A stretch of 64,000 bases of DNA. Origin: Tistrella mobilis KA081020-065 (GTDB taxonomy: Bacteria > Pseudomonadota > Alphaproteobacteria > Tistrellales > Tistrellaceae). The first letter of the stretch is position 1. Each line of letters starts with the position of its first letter. The position numbers and the translations under genes were made by a program. The notes below the pieces were generated by a model. The model had not been told where the DNA came from and ran no database searches. It saw only the letters and a list, made by a program, of their open reading frames with translations. The stretch covers positions 727,501 through 791,500 of the forward strand of contig NC_017956.1 of NCBI RefSeq assembly GCF_000264455.2. The letters are read 5' to 3'. Of the stretch, positions 25,985-34,466 are shown in pieces.

Positions 25985-26020
25985 CGGCAGCCGGTGTGCG
26001 GGCCGGGTCCCCGCAGATGG

Positions 26021-26866
26021 TCATTTCTCGCGGCCCATGATTTTCAAAGCCCAGGCCGCGAGAGAAGGCCGTGTCTTCACGAAGGCCTTGAGCTGCATCA
26101 CATGGCGTTCAGTCTCGGCGCGCATGGAAAACCGGCCGATACCAAGGATGGCTACGGACGCGCCGTACATCTCGGCCTGCTTCTCGAATGAGGTCGGGAA
26201 GGCCGCGGTCAGGACGCCGCGCCAGGTCTCCGACCATTCCGGGGCGCAGAGGAAGACCTTGCCCGGGGTGATGGCGAAGGGGCGCAGTGGCGACTGGTCG
26301 ACGAAGATGTGCCGACCGAGGCCGGCGGCGACATCCGGCCAATAGGGGTTGAAGTGGTCGTCGAGGACCACAATCCCGCCTTCGGCAAGCGAGTCGGCCG
26401 CCAGTTTGAGGTCGTTCGCCGTGAGCGCCTCGGTATGGCCGCCATCGACACTGAACAGGCGCACAGGACCGACTGTCGCCCGGATCTCGCTGGCCGCGAC
26501 ATCGGTGGAGCTGCAGGCGCGGACCACCACCCCATCCTCCGAACCACAATGCTTGCGAAGGTTTTCGAGAAACCGGGACCGGTCTCCACGCCCGGACCGA
26601 TCGATGTTCAGCTCCTGCTGCTCGAAAAGATCGATCGCCAGCCCTTGTTCATCGGCCCGGGTGGTGAGCTGCAGCACCAGAAACAGTTTGCCGCGATGGA
26701 CGCCGATCTCGGCCACCGCACCGGCGACGCCGTGATCGGCCTGCGCTTCACCAAGCCTTGCGATTGCCCTGGCGCTGAAGCCGTCGAGCCAGCCGTGGAC
26801 TGCGTTGATCCCATTGTCCAGGTAGCGGGAGAGAGCGGCCTCCGGATAGCGGCGCGGACTTGGCAT
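26021..26866 (-). CDS. Class I SAM-dependent methyltransferase
   Basis: A 281-residue protein with the Methyltransf_24-type fold: VAEIGVHRGKLFLVLQLTTR (SAM-binding motif I, about 50-69), LAIDLFEQQELNIDRSGRGD (motif II region) and LFSVDGGHTEALTANDLKLA followed by GGIVVLDDHFNPYWPDVAAG. This group methylates sugars, small metabolites or natural products. The ATG at 26866 follows GAGGTGAC. Base composition looks slightly lower in GC than the flanks. It is divergent from the putative RiPP precursor, 257 bases apart, so a shared role in tailoring is possible but unproven. Confidence 0.8.
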   Translation of the reverse strand: MPSPRRYPEAALSRYLDNGINAVHGWLDGFSARAIARLGEAQADHGVAGAVAEIGVHRGKLFLVLQLTTRADEQGLAIDLFEQQELNIDRSGRGDRSRFLENLRKHCGSEDGVVVRACSSTDVAASEIRATVGPVRLFSVDGGHTEALTANDLKLAADSLAEGGIVVLDDHFNPYWPDVAAGLGRHIFVDQSPLRPFAITPGKVFLCAPEWSETWRGVLTAAFPTSFEKQAEMYGASVAILGIGRFSMRAETERHVMQLKAFVKTRPSLAAWALKIMGREK

Positions 26867-27123
26867 GCATGTCACCTCGAGGCACATATGGATCATCTGT
26901 CTGCCGGACGACGATGCAGGTCTTCTCGCGGCCCTGCAAGAGTTGAAGCGGCCACTGCCGCGGGATGCGATTAACCGCGATTGATCGGCGACACGGGATC
27001 TCTGGCCGCACCCCATAATACACTGCCATGGTCACATGTCGGTGCGGGGGGCGCCCTTCCGGCCGATGCCTCATTCTTCGCCTGCCTCTGTATTCGCCAT
27101 CACCGCCCGCGCCGGGGTGCCAC

Positions 27124-27705
27124 ATGACCGTCCCGCCACTCGTCCTGCCGGATCCGGATGTGCTGCGCGCCGCCCTGGCGCGTGCGGTGACCGATGACGG
27201 CTATCACGACCTCTTTCTTTCGGACCCGGCCACGGCGCTTGCTACCATGGGGATCCTGCTGCCTGAAGGCGCGCAGCTCAGGGTCCACAGGCCGCGGCGC
27301 GGCCGGCTGCTGCTGACCCTGCCGCCCTTCACCGATGCGCCCGTACCGGCGGGGCTCGGGCCGCTTGAGGCCGCGATGTGGCGGGCGGCGACGGATCCGG
27401 TCTTCCGGGCCGATCTGCGGGTGGCACCCGTTGCGACCCTCAGGGCGCAGGGGGTCGAGATGGCGGCCGGGCTGGTCGTCGACGTGATCGATGCCGAACC
27501 CGGGCTGATCGATATCATTCTGCCGGAACGGGTGCCGGCGATGGCCGGGCGGCGGGCGGGTGCCGACGATCTCGAATTCGACGACGAGGATCTGGATCTG
27601 GTGGCGGGCGGTGTCGCTCCGCCCGATCCGGGCAGCCTGGTCGATGCCTCCACCTGGCTGACGCTCGGCGGCATTATGGCCTATGGCATCGGGACCGCAT
27701 CCTGA
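27124..27705 (+). CDS. Putative RiPP precursor with duplicated NHLP (nitrile-hydratase-like) leader
   Basis: A 193-residue protein I do not recognise as an enzyme. It contains two tandem copies of a pattern typical of NHLP leader peptides: DDGYHDLFLSDPATALATMG + LLPEGAQLRV + LLTLPP (24-68) and DPVFRADLRVAPVATLRAQG + VVDVIDAE + DIILPE (91-135). An acidic linker (DDLEFDDEDLDLVAGG, 148-163) follows, ending in a double-glycine cleavage site, then a 30-residue tail with Ser, Thr, Gly and Tyr but no Cys (positions 164-193). This is the layout of leader, GG site and core. Normal NHLP leaders have one repeat; two are unusual. No cyclodehydratase, LanM or peptidase-transporter gene is visible in the window. 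The RiPP role is inferred. Confidence 0.6.
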   Translation: MTVPPLVLPDPDVLRAALARAVTDDGYHDLFLSDPATALATMGILLPEGAQLRVHRPRRGRLLLTLPPFTDAPVPAGLGPLEAAMWRAATDPVFRADLRVAPVATLRAQGVEMAAGLVVDVIDAEPGLIDIILPERVPAMAGRRAGADDLEFDDEDLDLVAGGVAPPDPGSLVDASTWLTLGGIMAYGIGTAS

Positions 27706-27774
27706 CGGAACCTCGGTCCGGATGTGTGATGCACGAGCCGTCACAGACTGGTTACCGCGGTGCCGGCCGGTTTC

Positions 27775-27783
27775 TGCTATGAT
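27775..27783 (+). promoter_or_regulatory. Extended -10 promoter of the antiporter gene
   Basis: TGC-TATGAT, an extended -10 element 39 bases upstream of the antiporter start, without a clear -35. The promoter would lie after the NHLP-like gene, so the antiporter is probably independently transcribed. Confidence 0.4.
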
Positions 27784-27821
27784 CCGGCGGCGTTCGGGCG
27801 GCTGACGGGGGAGAGCGACGG

Positions 27822-30347
27822 GTGACGACGGGCGGAATTACGGGACTGGTACTGACGCTCGCCGTTCTGCTGGTCATCATTGCAGGGATACAACCGCTGG
27901 CCCGCCGCCTCGGCGTGGCATCCAACGTGCTGCTGGCGGCCGTGGGCGTGGCCATCGGAGCGCTGGCGGCCTTTCTGCTCTTCACCTCCTTCACCGACGT
28001 CTTCAACGAAGCCGCCCGTGCCGTCGTCTATCTCAGGATCGAGAGCCAGACGGTCATCACCATTTTCCTGCCGCTGCTGCTGTTCCAGACGGCGCTCACC
28101 ATCGATGTGCGGCGGCTGGTGGAAGACATCGCCCCCATCCTGCTGCTCGCCGTGGTGGCGGTGGTGCTGACCACCGCCTCGATCGGCCTCGGGCTCTCGG
28201 CGGTGTTCGGCGTGCCGATCCTGGGCTGCCTGCTACTCGGCGCGATCGTGGCCACCACCGATCCGGCGGCGGTGGTCGCGATCTTCCGCGATATCGGCGC
28301 CCCCGGCCGCCTGACCCGGCTGGTCGAAGGCGAGAGCATTCTCAACGATGCCACCGCCATCGCCTTGTTCACCGTGCTGATGGGGGCGCTGGTTACCGCG
28401 CGTGCTACCGGTATCGAAGAGCCCAATGCCGACATGGCCTGGCAGGCCTTGAGCGATCTGGGCATCGGCCTGATCGGTGGTGCCCTGTTCGGCGCCCTGA
28501 CGGGGCGGCTGGTCGTGATGCTGCTGCCGCTCCTGGACGATATCAAGCCGGCCGAGGCGACGCTGACCGTGGCGGCGGCCTATATCATCTTCGTCACCGG
28601 CGAATACGGCATCGGTGTGTCGGGTGTGGTGGCGGCCGTGGTGGCGGGGCTGGTGGTCTCGGCCCAGGGCCGGGCGCATATCTCGCCCGAAAACTGGCGC
28701 CATCTGCTGGCGGTCTGGGATCAGATCGCCTTCTGGGCCGGGTCGATGATCTTCGTGCTCGCCGCCCTGGTGGTGCCGCGGCTGATGGCGGATGTCGATC
28801 TCTACGACGTGCTGACCATCCTGGCGCTGGCGCTTTTCGCGCTGATCGGCCGGGCGATCACCCTCTGGCTGCTGCTGCCGGTGCTCAGCATGTTGAAGCT
28901 GTCCACCCGGGTGACCCATCGCTATCGGGCGGTGATCCTCTGGGGCGGGCTGCGCGGCGCGCTGACCCTGGTTCTGGCCCTCGGCGTCGTCGAGGCGCCG
29001 GGCCTCTCCGACGGCCTCAAGCGTTTCGTGGCTGTGACCGCCACAGGCTATGTGCTCTTCACCCTGTTCGTGAACGGCACCACGCTCCGGCCGCTGATCT
29101 CGTGGCTGGGGCTCGACCGGCTGTCGCCGGTGGGCGAGGTGCTGCGCCGTCAGGTTCTGGCCCTGTCGCTGACCGATGTCCGCGGCGCGGTCGAAGAGGC
29201 CGGCCGGCGCTATGACGTCAGCCCCAGCGTGGTGCGCGAGATCGCCCAGTCCTATGCCCGCCGCGCCGATCAGGTGACCAGCGACACCGATGTCGAGGCC
29301 GAAATCGCCGATCGCGAGCGTCTGGGCGTGGGGCTGGTGGCGCTGGCGGTGCGCGAGCGCGGCCTGATCCTGGACCTTCACGACCGGCGGACCTTGTCCA
29401 CCGCCACCGTCGACCGACTGCTGCGGCTGACCGAAGCGCTGCTCGAAGGCGGGCGCAATGAAGGCCGTCTCGGCTATATGCGCGTGGTGCGCACCGCGCT
29501 CGATTTCGAACGCGGCTTCCGCTTCGCCTACTGGCTGCACCGCCGGCTGCGCATGGACCGGCCGCTCGCCCGCCGGCTCGCCAACCGTTTCGAGATGCTG
29601 CTCGCCTTCCGCCTCGCGATCCAGGAATTGCGGCCCTATGTCGACGAGCGGATCCGGCCGATGCTGGGCCGGCGCATCGCCGAGTTGATCGCCGATATGC
29701 TCGACGGCCGCGCCCGACAGGTGGCGGGCGCGCTCGACGCCATGCGCCTGCAGTATCCCGATTACGCCGAGGCGCTGGAGCGGCGTTTCCTGGCCCGGAT
29801 GGCCGAACGGCACGAGCTTGCCCGCTATGACACGCTCGCCCAGGAAGGCCTGCTCGATGCCGAGCTCTACGACGATCTCTATCGGGGCGTCACCCGGGCG
29901 CAGTCGCGCCGGGACGACCTGCCCCGGCTGGATCTGGGCCTCGACACCGACGAACTGATGCGCCGCCTGCCGCTTTTCGCCGATCTCGGCGACGAGCTGC
30001 GGGCCCGAGTGCGTCAGCTGTTGCGGCCGGTCTTCGTGCTGCCGCGCACGGTGATCTTCCGGCAGGGGGACAAGGGCGACGGCGTCTATTTCATCTCGTC
30101 GGGCGCCGTCGAGGTCCGGATCGAGGATCGCCGCATCCGGCTCGGCCGCGGCGACTTCTTCGGCGAGATGGCCCTGCTCGACAACCGCCCGCGCAGCGCC
30201 GAGATCGCCGCCCTCGGCTATTGCCAGCTGCTCTTCCTGGATGCCGATGATTTCCGCCGGCTGATGCGCCGCGACCCCGACCTGCTCGAAACCTTCGAAA
30301 GCATCGCCCGCGCCCGCGCGGCGCAGAACCGGAGTGCGGCGACCTGA
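27822..30347 (+). CDS. CPA1-type Na+/H+ antiporter with C-terminal cyclic-nucleotide-binding domain
   Basis: An 841-residue membrane protein. The first 420 residues form a CPA1 (NhaP-like) antiporter with about 12 helices and the ion-site segments GAIVATTDPAAVVAIFRDIG (about 139-158) and EGESILNDATAIALFTVLMG (about 169-188). A long cytosolic helical part follows. The C-terminus (about 735-830) is a cNMP-binding domain with an intact phosphate-binding cassette, FFGEMALLDNRPRSAEIAAL, so cAMP or cGMP binding is likely. It starts with GTG at 27822 after GGGGGAGAG. Such proteins couple pH or cation homeostasis to cyclic-nucleotide signals. It is convergent with vapC, four bases away. Confidence 0.92.
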   Translation: MTTGGITGLVLTLAVLLVIIAGIQPLARRLGVASNVLLAAVGVAIGALAAFLLFTSFTDVFNEAARAVVYLRIESQTVITIFLPLLLFQTALTIDVRRLVEDIAPILLLAVVAVVLTTASIGLGLSAVFGVPILGCLLLGAIVATTDPAAVVAIFRDIGAPGRLTRLVEGESILNDATAIALFTVLMGALVTARATGIEEPNADMAWQALSDLGIGLIGGALFGALTGRLVVMLLPLLDDIKPAEATLTVAAAYIIFVTGEYGIGVSGVVAAVVAGLVVSAQGRAHISPENWRHLLAVWDQIAFWAGSMIFVLAALVVPRLMADVDLYDVLTILALALFALIGRAITLWLLLPVLSMLKLSTRVTHRYRAVILWGGLRGALTLVLALGVVEAPGLSDGLKRFVAVTATGYVLFTLFVNGTTLRPLISWLGLDRLSPVGEVLRRQVLALSLTDVRGAVEEAGRRYDVSPSVVREIAQSYARRADQVTSDTDVEAEIADRERLGVGLVALAVRERGLILDLHDRRTLSTATVDRLLRLTEALLEGGRNEGRLGYMRVVRTALDFERGFRFAYWLHRRLRMDRPLARRLANRFEMLLAFRLAIQELRPYVDERIRPMLGRRIAELIADMLDGRARQVAGALDAMRLQYPDYAEALERRFLARMAERHELARYDTLAQEGLLDAELYDDLYRGVTRAQSRRDDLPRLDLGLDTDELMRRLPLFADLGDELRARVRQLLRPVFVLPRTVIFRQGDKGDGVYFISSGAVEVRIEDRRIRLGRGDFFGEMALLDNRPRSAEIAALGYCQLLFLDADDFRRLMRRDPDLLETFESIARARAAQNRSAAT

Positions 30348-30351
30348 GACG

Positions 30352-30735
30352 TCACCTGAGGAGCGTGATCGTCAGCCCGAGTGCGTCAGAAAATCGCTGC
30401 CAAGCCCGATCGGCGGTCAGCACCTCGGCCGCCTGCAGTTTTGCGAGGGCAAGACAGGACCGGTCGCCGAGCGACAGCCCGCTCTTGCGGGTGATGTCCG
30501 CCAGCTGCCCGGTCAGCACGGCCTGCGCGTGATCGAAGGCGACGACGTTGATCCCGGTTTCCGTGAAAAATGCGTCGATTGCGCCGACGGGAAGACGATT
30601 GACCGTCGCATAGGTATAGACCTCGGCGACATTGACCGAACTGACCAGCGCATCGTCGAGGTGATCGAAAACACGATCGCCACCCGTCTCGCCGAGGATG
30701 GCGGCCAGGATTGCGGAGGCGTCGACGACGATCAC
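30352..30735 (-). CDS. vapC: VapC-type PIN-domain toxin ribonuclease
   Basis: A 127-residue PIN-domain RNase, the toxin of a type II toxin-antitoxin pair. Four acidic residues expected at the metal site are in place: D5 (MIVVDASAIL), E38 (NVAEVYT), D91 (LSLGDRSCLALA) and D109 (LTADRAW). It probably cleaves tRNA or rRNA when the antitoxin is lost. It overlaps the upstream antitoxin gene by four bases (ATGA). Length and motifs are normal, so it is likely active. Confidence 0.92.
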   Translation of the reverse strand: MIVVDASAILAAILGETGGDRVFDHLDDALVSSVNVAEVYTYATVNRLPVGAIDAFFTETGINVVAFDHAQAVLTGQLADITRKSGLSLGDRSCLALAKLQAAEVLTADRAWQRFSDALGLTITLLR

Positions 30736-31043
30736 GCGTCGTCCGCCTCGCCCGTTTCCTGCTGACGCTCCTTCTCTCGCCAGTTCAGGAAATCGGCAAC
30801 GCTGGCCTTGTCGCTCAGGCCGCTGTCGCGTGCCAGGGCCCGGATGTGCTCCTTCACGTCCTTCATGGTCTGGATCCTGATCGAACCATCGACGATTTCA
30901 AGCCGCACGGGCCCGCCCCGTTCGAGGCCGACGGCACGACGTAATTCTGCGGGAAGCTGGAGCCGCCCCGTCTCGCTCACATGGCCGCGCAGGCCGGTTG
31001 TCTCGGACGGCGGAGCCGAACTCTGCTTGCGGGATGCGACCAT
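30732..31043 (-). CDS. vapB: VapB-type antitoxin with AbrB/MazE fold
   Basis: A 103-residue antitoxin with a SpoVT/AbrB swapped-hairpin DNA-binding domain (GHVSETGRLQLPAELRRAVG and GGPVRLEIVDGSIRIQTM, about 19-57) and a C-terminal helical toxin-binding tail (DKASVADFLNWREKERQQE). The start at 31043 is chosen because a TATATT -10 box lies just upstream of the other candidate ATG at 31076, which would leave that one without a leader. Overlap with vapC gives coupled translation. It should repress its own promoter. Confidence 0.85.
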   Translation of the reverse strand: MVASRKQSSAPPSETTGLRGHVSETGRLQLPAELRRAVGLERGGPVRLEIVDGSIRIQTMKDVKEHIRALARDSGLSDKASVADFLNWREKERQQETGEADDA

Positions 31044-31160
31044 GAGACCCTGAGACTCCCTGTCTGTCGCCCTCATCTTACGAATATAGAGCGGTCCCCC
31101 TGTGCGTGCCACGCCGCCGGTGAAGACGACATGGGAAGGGCGCTGATCAGGCCGACAGTG

Positions 31161-32453
31161 TCAGCCCCGCCCCAGCCGGCACCGTGTGGTCCGGGTCTCG
31201 TCGCCCAGCATCAGCGTGGTCTCGGCGGGGGCCGTGCGGGCGATGACGCGGCCGGCCCGGATCACAGAGAGGCGGGTGGCGCTGAGGCGCAGCGCCTCCA
31301 CCGGGTCGCCCGCATCCAGGATCACCATGTCGGCGCGGCAGCCGGCGGCCAGGCCATAGCCTTCCAGACCCAGCAGTCGGGCCGGGTTGGTGGTGACGGC
31401 GTCGAAGCAGCTCCGCATCTGGTCGAGCCCGGTCATCTGGGCGACATGCAGACCCATGGCGGCGACGCTCAGCATGTCGCCCGAGCCCAGCGGATACCAG
31501 GGGTCCATGGCGCAGTCCTGGCCGAAGGCGACGGTCAGCCCGGCCGCCATCAATTCCGGCACCCGGGTCATGCCCCGGCGCTTGGGATAGGTATCGTGAC
31601 GGCCCTGGAGGGTGATGTTGATCAGCGGGTTGGCGATGGCGCCCAGATCCGCCTCGGCCATCAGCGCGATCAGCTTCGAGACGTAGTAATTGTCCATGGA
31701 ATGCATGGAGGTGAGGTGCGAGCCGGTCACCCGGCCGTGCAGCCCCAGCCGCTGGGTTTCATAAGCGAGCGTCTCGACGTGGCGCGAGAGCGGGTCGTCG
31801 CTTTCGTCGCAATGCATGTCGACCCTGAGGCCGCGCTCGGCCGCGATCTCGCACAGCCGGCGGACGCTTGCCGCACCATCGGCCATGCTGCGCTCGAAAT
31901 GCGGGATGCCGCCGACCACGTCCACACCCCGGTTCAGCGCCTCGATCAGCAGGTCTTCCGATCCCGGCCGGCGATAAAGCCCGTCCTGGGGGAAGGCGAC
32001 CAGCTGCAGGTCAATATAGGGGGCGACCTTCGCCTTCACCTCAAGCAGCGCATCGACCGCCAGCAGGCGCGGATCGCAAACATCGACATGGCTGCGGATG
32101 GCGAGCAGGCCCCGGGCGACCGCCCAGTCGCAATAGAGGAGCGCCCGCTCCACCAGAGCCTCATGGGTCAGCTCGGGCTTGAGTTCGTTCCAGAGCGCGA
32201 TGCCCTCGAGCAGCGTGCCCGAGCGGTTGATCCGCGGCATGCCGTAGGAGAGGGTCGAATCCATGTGGAAATGGGCATCGACGAAGGGCGGCGAGACCAG
32301 GTTGCCGGCAGCGTCGATGGTCTCGGCAGCCGGGGTGCCGCGGGCCGCGATGCCGGGCGCCACCTCGACGATCCGCCCGTCCCTGACTGCGATGTCGACG
32401 GGCGTGCCGCCCTCGGGCAGGCGGGCATTCAGGATCAACAGGTCGAGGGACAT
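31161..32453 (-). CDS. Cytosine-deaminase-like amidohydrolase
   Basis: A metal-dependent hydrolase (430 residues) closest in motifs to cytosine deaminase/CodA. Metal ligands include H61 and H63 (FVDAHFHMDST), a His near 214 in VDMHCDESDD, a His in VTGSHLTSMHSMDNYY and the catalytic Asp near 314 in FGQDCAMDPWYPLGSGDML. The expected reaction is cytosine to uracil plus ammonia, or a related nucleobase. It is the last gene of the BMP-type ABC transporter operon, three bases after the second permease, so it should act on the imported base. An isocytosine or hydantoin substrate cannot be excluded. Confidence 0.88.
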   Translation of the reverse strand: MSLDLLILNARLPEGGTPVDIAVRDGRIVEVAPGIAARGTPAAETIDAAGNLVSPPFVDAHFHMDSTLSYGMPRINRSGTLLEGIALWNELKPELTHEALVERALLYCDWAVARGLLAIRSHVDVCDPRLLAVDALLEVKAKVAPYIDLQLVAFPQDGLYRRPGSEDLLIEALNRGVDVVGGIPHFERSMADGAASVRRLCEIAAERGLRVDMHCDESDDPLSRHVETLAYETQRLGLHGRVTGSHLTSMHSMDNYYVSKLIALMAEADLGAIANPLINITLQGRHDTYPKRRGMTRVPELMAAGLTVAFGQDCAMDPWYPLGSGDMLSVAAMGLHVAQMTGLDQMRSCFDAVTTNPARLLGLEGYGLAAGCRADMVILDAGDPVEALRLSATRLSVIRAGRVIARTAPAETTLMLGDETRTTRCRLGRG

Positions 32454-32456
32454 GGC

Positions 32457-33398
32457 TCAACGTTCTCCCTTGCGGAAGGGCACCATCAGTGCCTGGGGAT
32501 AGGCGGCACGGCGCGACATCACCACCAGCGCCAGGATGCTGAGCAGATAGGGCAGCATCAGGAACAGCTGATAGGGCAGGGCGCCGCCGGTCATCTGCTG
32601 CAGGCGGGTCTGCACGGCATCGAAAAAGGCGAAGAGCAGCGCGCCGAGCAGGGCCTTGCCGGGCCGCCACGAGGCGAAGACCACCAGCGCGATGCAGATC
32701 CAGCCGCGTCCGCCCATCATGTTGAAGAAGAAGGCGTTGAAGGCGGACAGCGTCAGGAAGGCGCCGCCCACCGCCATCAGCGCCGAGCCGGCCATCACGG
32801 CTGCCAGCCGCACGCCGGTGACCGAAATGCCCTGGGCATCGGCTGCGGCCGGGTTCTCGCCCACCATCCGCACCGCGAGGCCGGCGGGGGTGCGGTAGAG
32901 CACCCAGGCGACCAGCGCGACCAGGGCCAGGGCCAGCAGGGTGGGCGCGGTCTGCTGGCCGATCACCTCGCCCAGCCAGGGCACCGCCTGCCACCAGCCG
33001 TCGCCCAGCGGTGCGAAGGGGGTGATCGAGGGCGGGGTGGTGGTCTCGGGCAGCAGCAGGCGATAGGCGAAATAGGACAGGCTGGTCGCGAGCATGGTGA
33101 TGCCAAGGCCGGTGACATGCTGCGACAGGCCGAGCGGCACGGTCAGCAGGCCGTGAAGCAGGCCGACCAGCAGGCCGGCCGCAGCCGCGACCGCGAGGCC
33201 GGTCCAGAGATCGGCGCCCTGGAAAACCGCCATCCAGCCGACCATGGCGCCCATGGTCATGATGCCTTCGATGCCGAGATTGAGCACGCCGGCCCGTTCA
33301 CAGATCAGCTCGCCCAGCGTGCCGAAGATCAGGGGGGTCGCGATGCGGAGCACCGTGGCCCAGAGACCGGCGGAGATCAGGAGGTCGATGAATTCCAT
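32457..33398 (-). CDS. ABC transporter permease, BMP/nucleoside family (second)
   Basis: A 313-residue integral membrane permease of the branched-chain/BMP superfamily with 8-9 hydrophobic segments. It has the family segments TLGELICERAGVLNLGIEGI (about 27-46) and GENPAAADAQGISVTGVRLA (about 180-200), shared with nucleoside transporters of the NupQ/YufQ type. It forms the channel with the other permease, 18 bases upstream. Confidence 0.9.
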   Translation of the reverse strand: MEFIDLLISAGLWATVLRIATPLIFGTLGELICERAGVLNLGIEGIMTMGAMVGWMAVFQGADLWTGLAVAAAAGLLVGLLHGLLTVPLGLSQHVTGLGITMLATSLSYFAYRLLLPETTTPPSITPFAPLGDGWWQAVPWLGEVIGQQTAPTLLALALVALVAWVLYRTPAGLAVRMVGENPAAADAQGISVTGVRLAAVMAGSALMAVGGAFLTLSAFNAFFFNMMGGRGWICIALVVFASWRPGKALLGALLFAFFDAVQTRLQQMTGGALPYQLFLMLPYLLSILALVVMSRRAAYPQALMVPFRKGER

Positions 33399-33416
33399 GG
33401 GATCGGGACCTCCGGA

Positions 33417-34466
33417 TCAGCCGCGACGCAGGCGATAGCGGGCGAAGAGCATGGCGGTCAGCATGCAGAGCAGCGACACGGCGACCAGCACATCGGCGAT
33501 ATAGGTGGGCACCCCCACCGCGCGGCTCATCGCATCGGCGCCGACGAAAATGCTGGCGACCATCAGCGCTCCCAGTACCACGCCCAGAGGGTGCAACTGG
33601 GCGAGCATGGCGACCACCACACCGCCGGTGCCATAGCCCGGCGACATGTCGAGGGTGAGATAGCCGGTGCGGCCGGCCACCTCGCTCACGCCGGCGAGAC
33701 CGGCGAGACCGCCCGAGATCAGCGCCACCAGCAGCATCACCCGGCCGACCCCCATGCCGGCGAAGCGCGCCGCCCGCGGGCTGGCGCCCACCGCCCGCAT
33801 CTCGAAGCCCAGCACGGTGCGGGTCATCATCACATAGATCAGCCCGGCCGCGACCAGCGCCATGATCAGCCCGGCATGCAGGCGGGTGCGCGGGATCAGC
33901 CGGGGTAGTTCCGCCGCCATCGGCAGGGTCTCGCTCTGTGGCCAGCCCATGGCCATGGGGTCCTTCATCGGCCCTTCGATCATCATCGAGACGAAGAGCA
34001 GCACGATGAAATTGAGCAGCAGGGTCGTCACCACCTCGTCGACGCCGAAACGGGTTTTGAGCACCGCGGGGCCGAGCAGCAGCAGACCGCCCGCGACGGC
34101 GCCGGCCAGGATCACCGCCGGCAGCAGCAGGGTATCGGGAATGCCGAGCGGCGCCGTGCCGATCCAGACGGCCGCCAGCGCGCCGCCATAGAGCTGGCCC
34201 TCGGCGCCGATATTCCACAGCCGGGCGCGGAAGGCGACCGCGGCGGCAAGCCCGGTCAGCATCAGCGGTGCGGCGCGGGTCAGGGTTTCGGTCAGCGCGA
34301 ACCGGCTGCCGAAGGCGCCCTCGGCCATCGCGGCATAGGCGGCGGGCACCGAGGCGCCCGAGATCATGATCAGCAGGGTGCCGATGATGAAGGCGGCGAG
34401 CAGTGCCAGCACCGGCACCGCCACCGACAGAAGCGGCGGGGTTTCGGCGCGGCGTTCAAGACGCAT
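33417..34466 (-). CDS. ABC transporter permease, BMP/nucleoside family (first)
   Basis: A 349-residue permease of the NupP/YufP type with about eight hydrophobic segments, and the segments RARLWNIGAEGQLYGGALAA (about 75-95) and GFEMRAVGASPRAARFAGMG (about 210-230). The ATG at 34466 overlaps the stop of the ATP-binding subunit by 11 bases and follows AGAGG; longer in-frame starts would overlap that gene further. Confidence 0.9.
   Translation of the reverse strand: MRLERRAETPPLLSVAVPVLALLAAFIIGTLLIMISGASVPAAYAAMAEGAFGSRFALTETLTRAAPLMLTGLAAAVAFRARLWNIGAEGQLYGGALAAVWIGTAPLGIPDTLLLPAVILAGAVAGGLLLLGPAVLKTRFGVDEVVTTLLLNFIVLLFVSMMIEGPMKDPMAMGWPQSETLPMAAELPRLIPRTRLHAGLIMALVAAGLIYVMMTRTVLGFEMRAVGASPRAARFAGMGVGRVMLLVALISGGLAGLAGVSEVAGRTGYLTLDMSPGYGTGGVVVAMLAQLHPLGVVLGALMVASIFVGADAMSRAVGVPTYIADVLVAVSLLCMLTAMLFARYRLRRG

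Noticed and set aside
30981-33908. A 975-codon plus-strand frame opposite the deaminase and permease genes
   Set aside because: It is a mirror of real genes. It spans several of them, reads as His/Gln/Gly-rich repeats typical of antisense translation, and has no credible ribosome-binding site.
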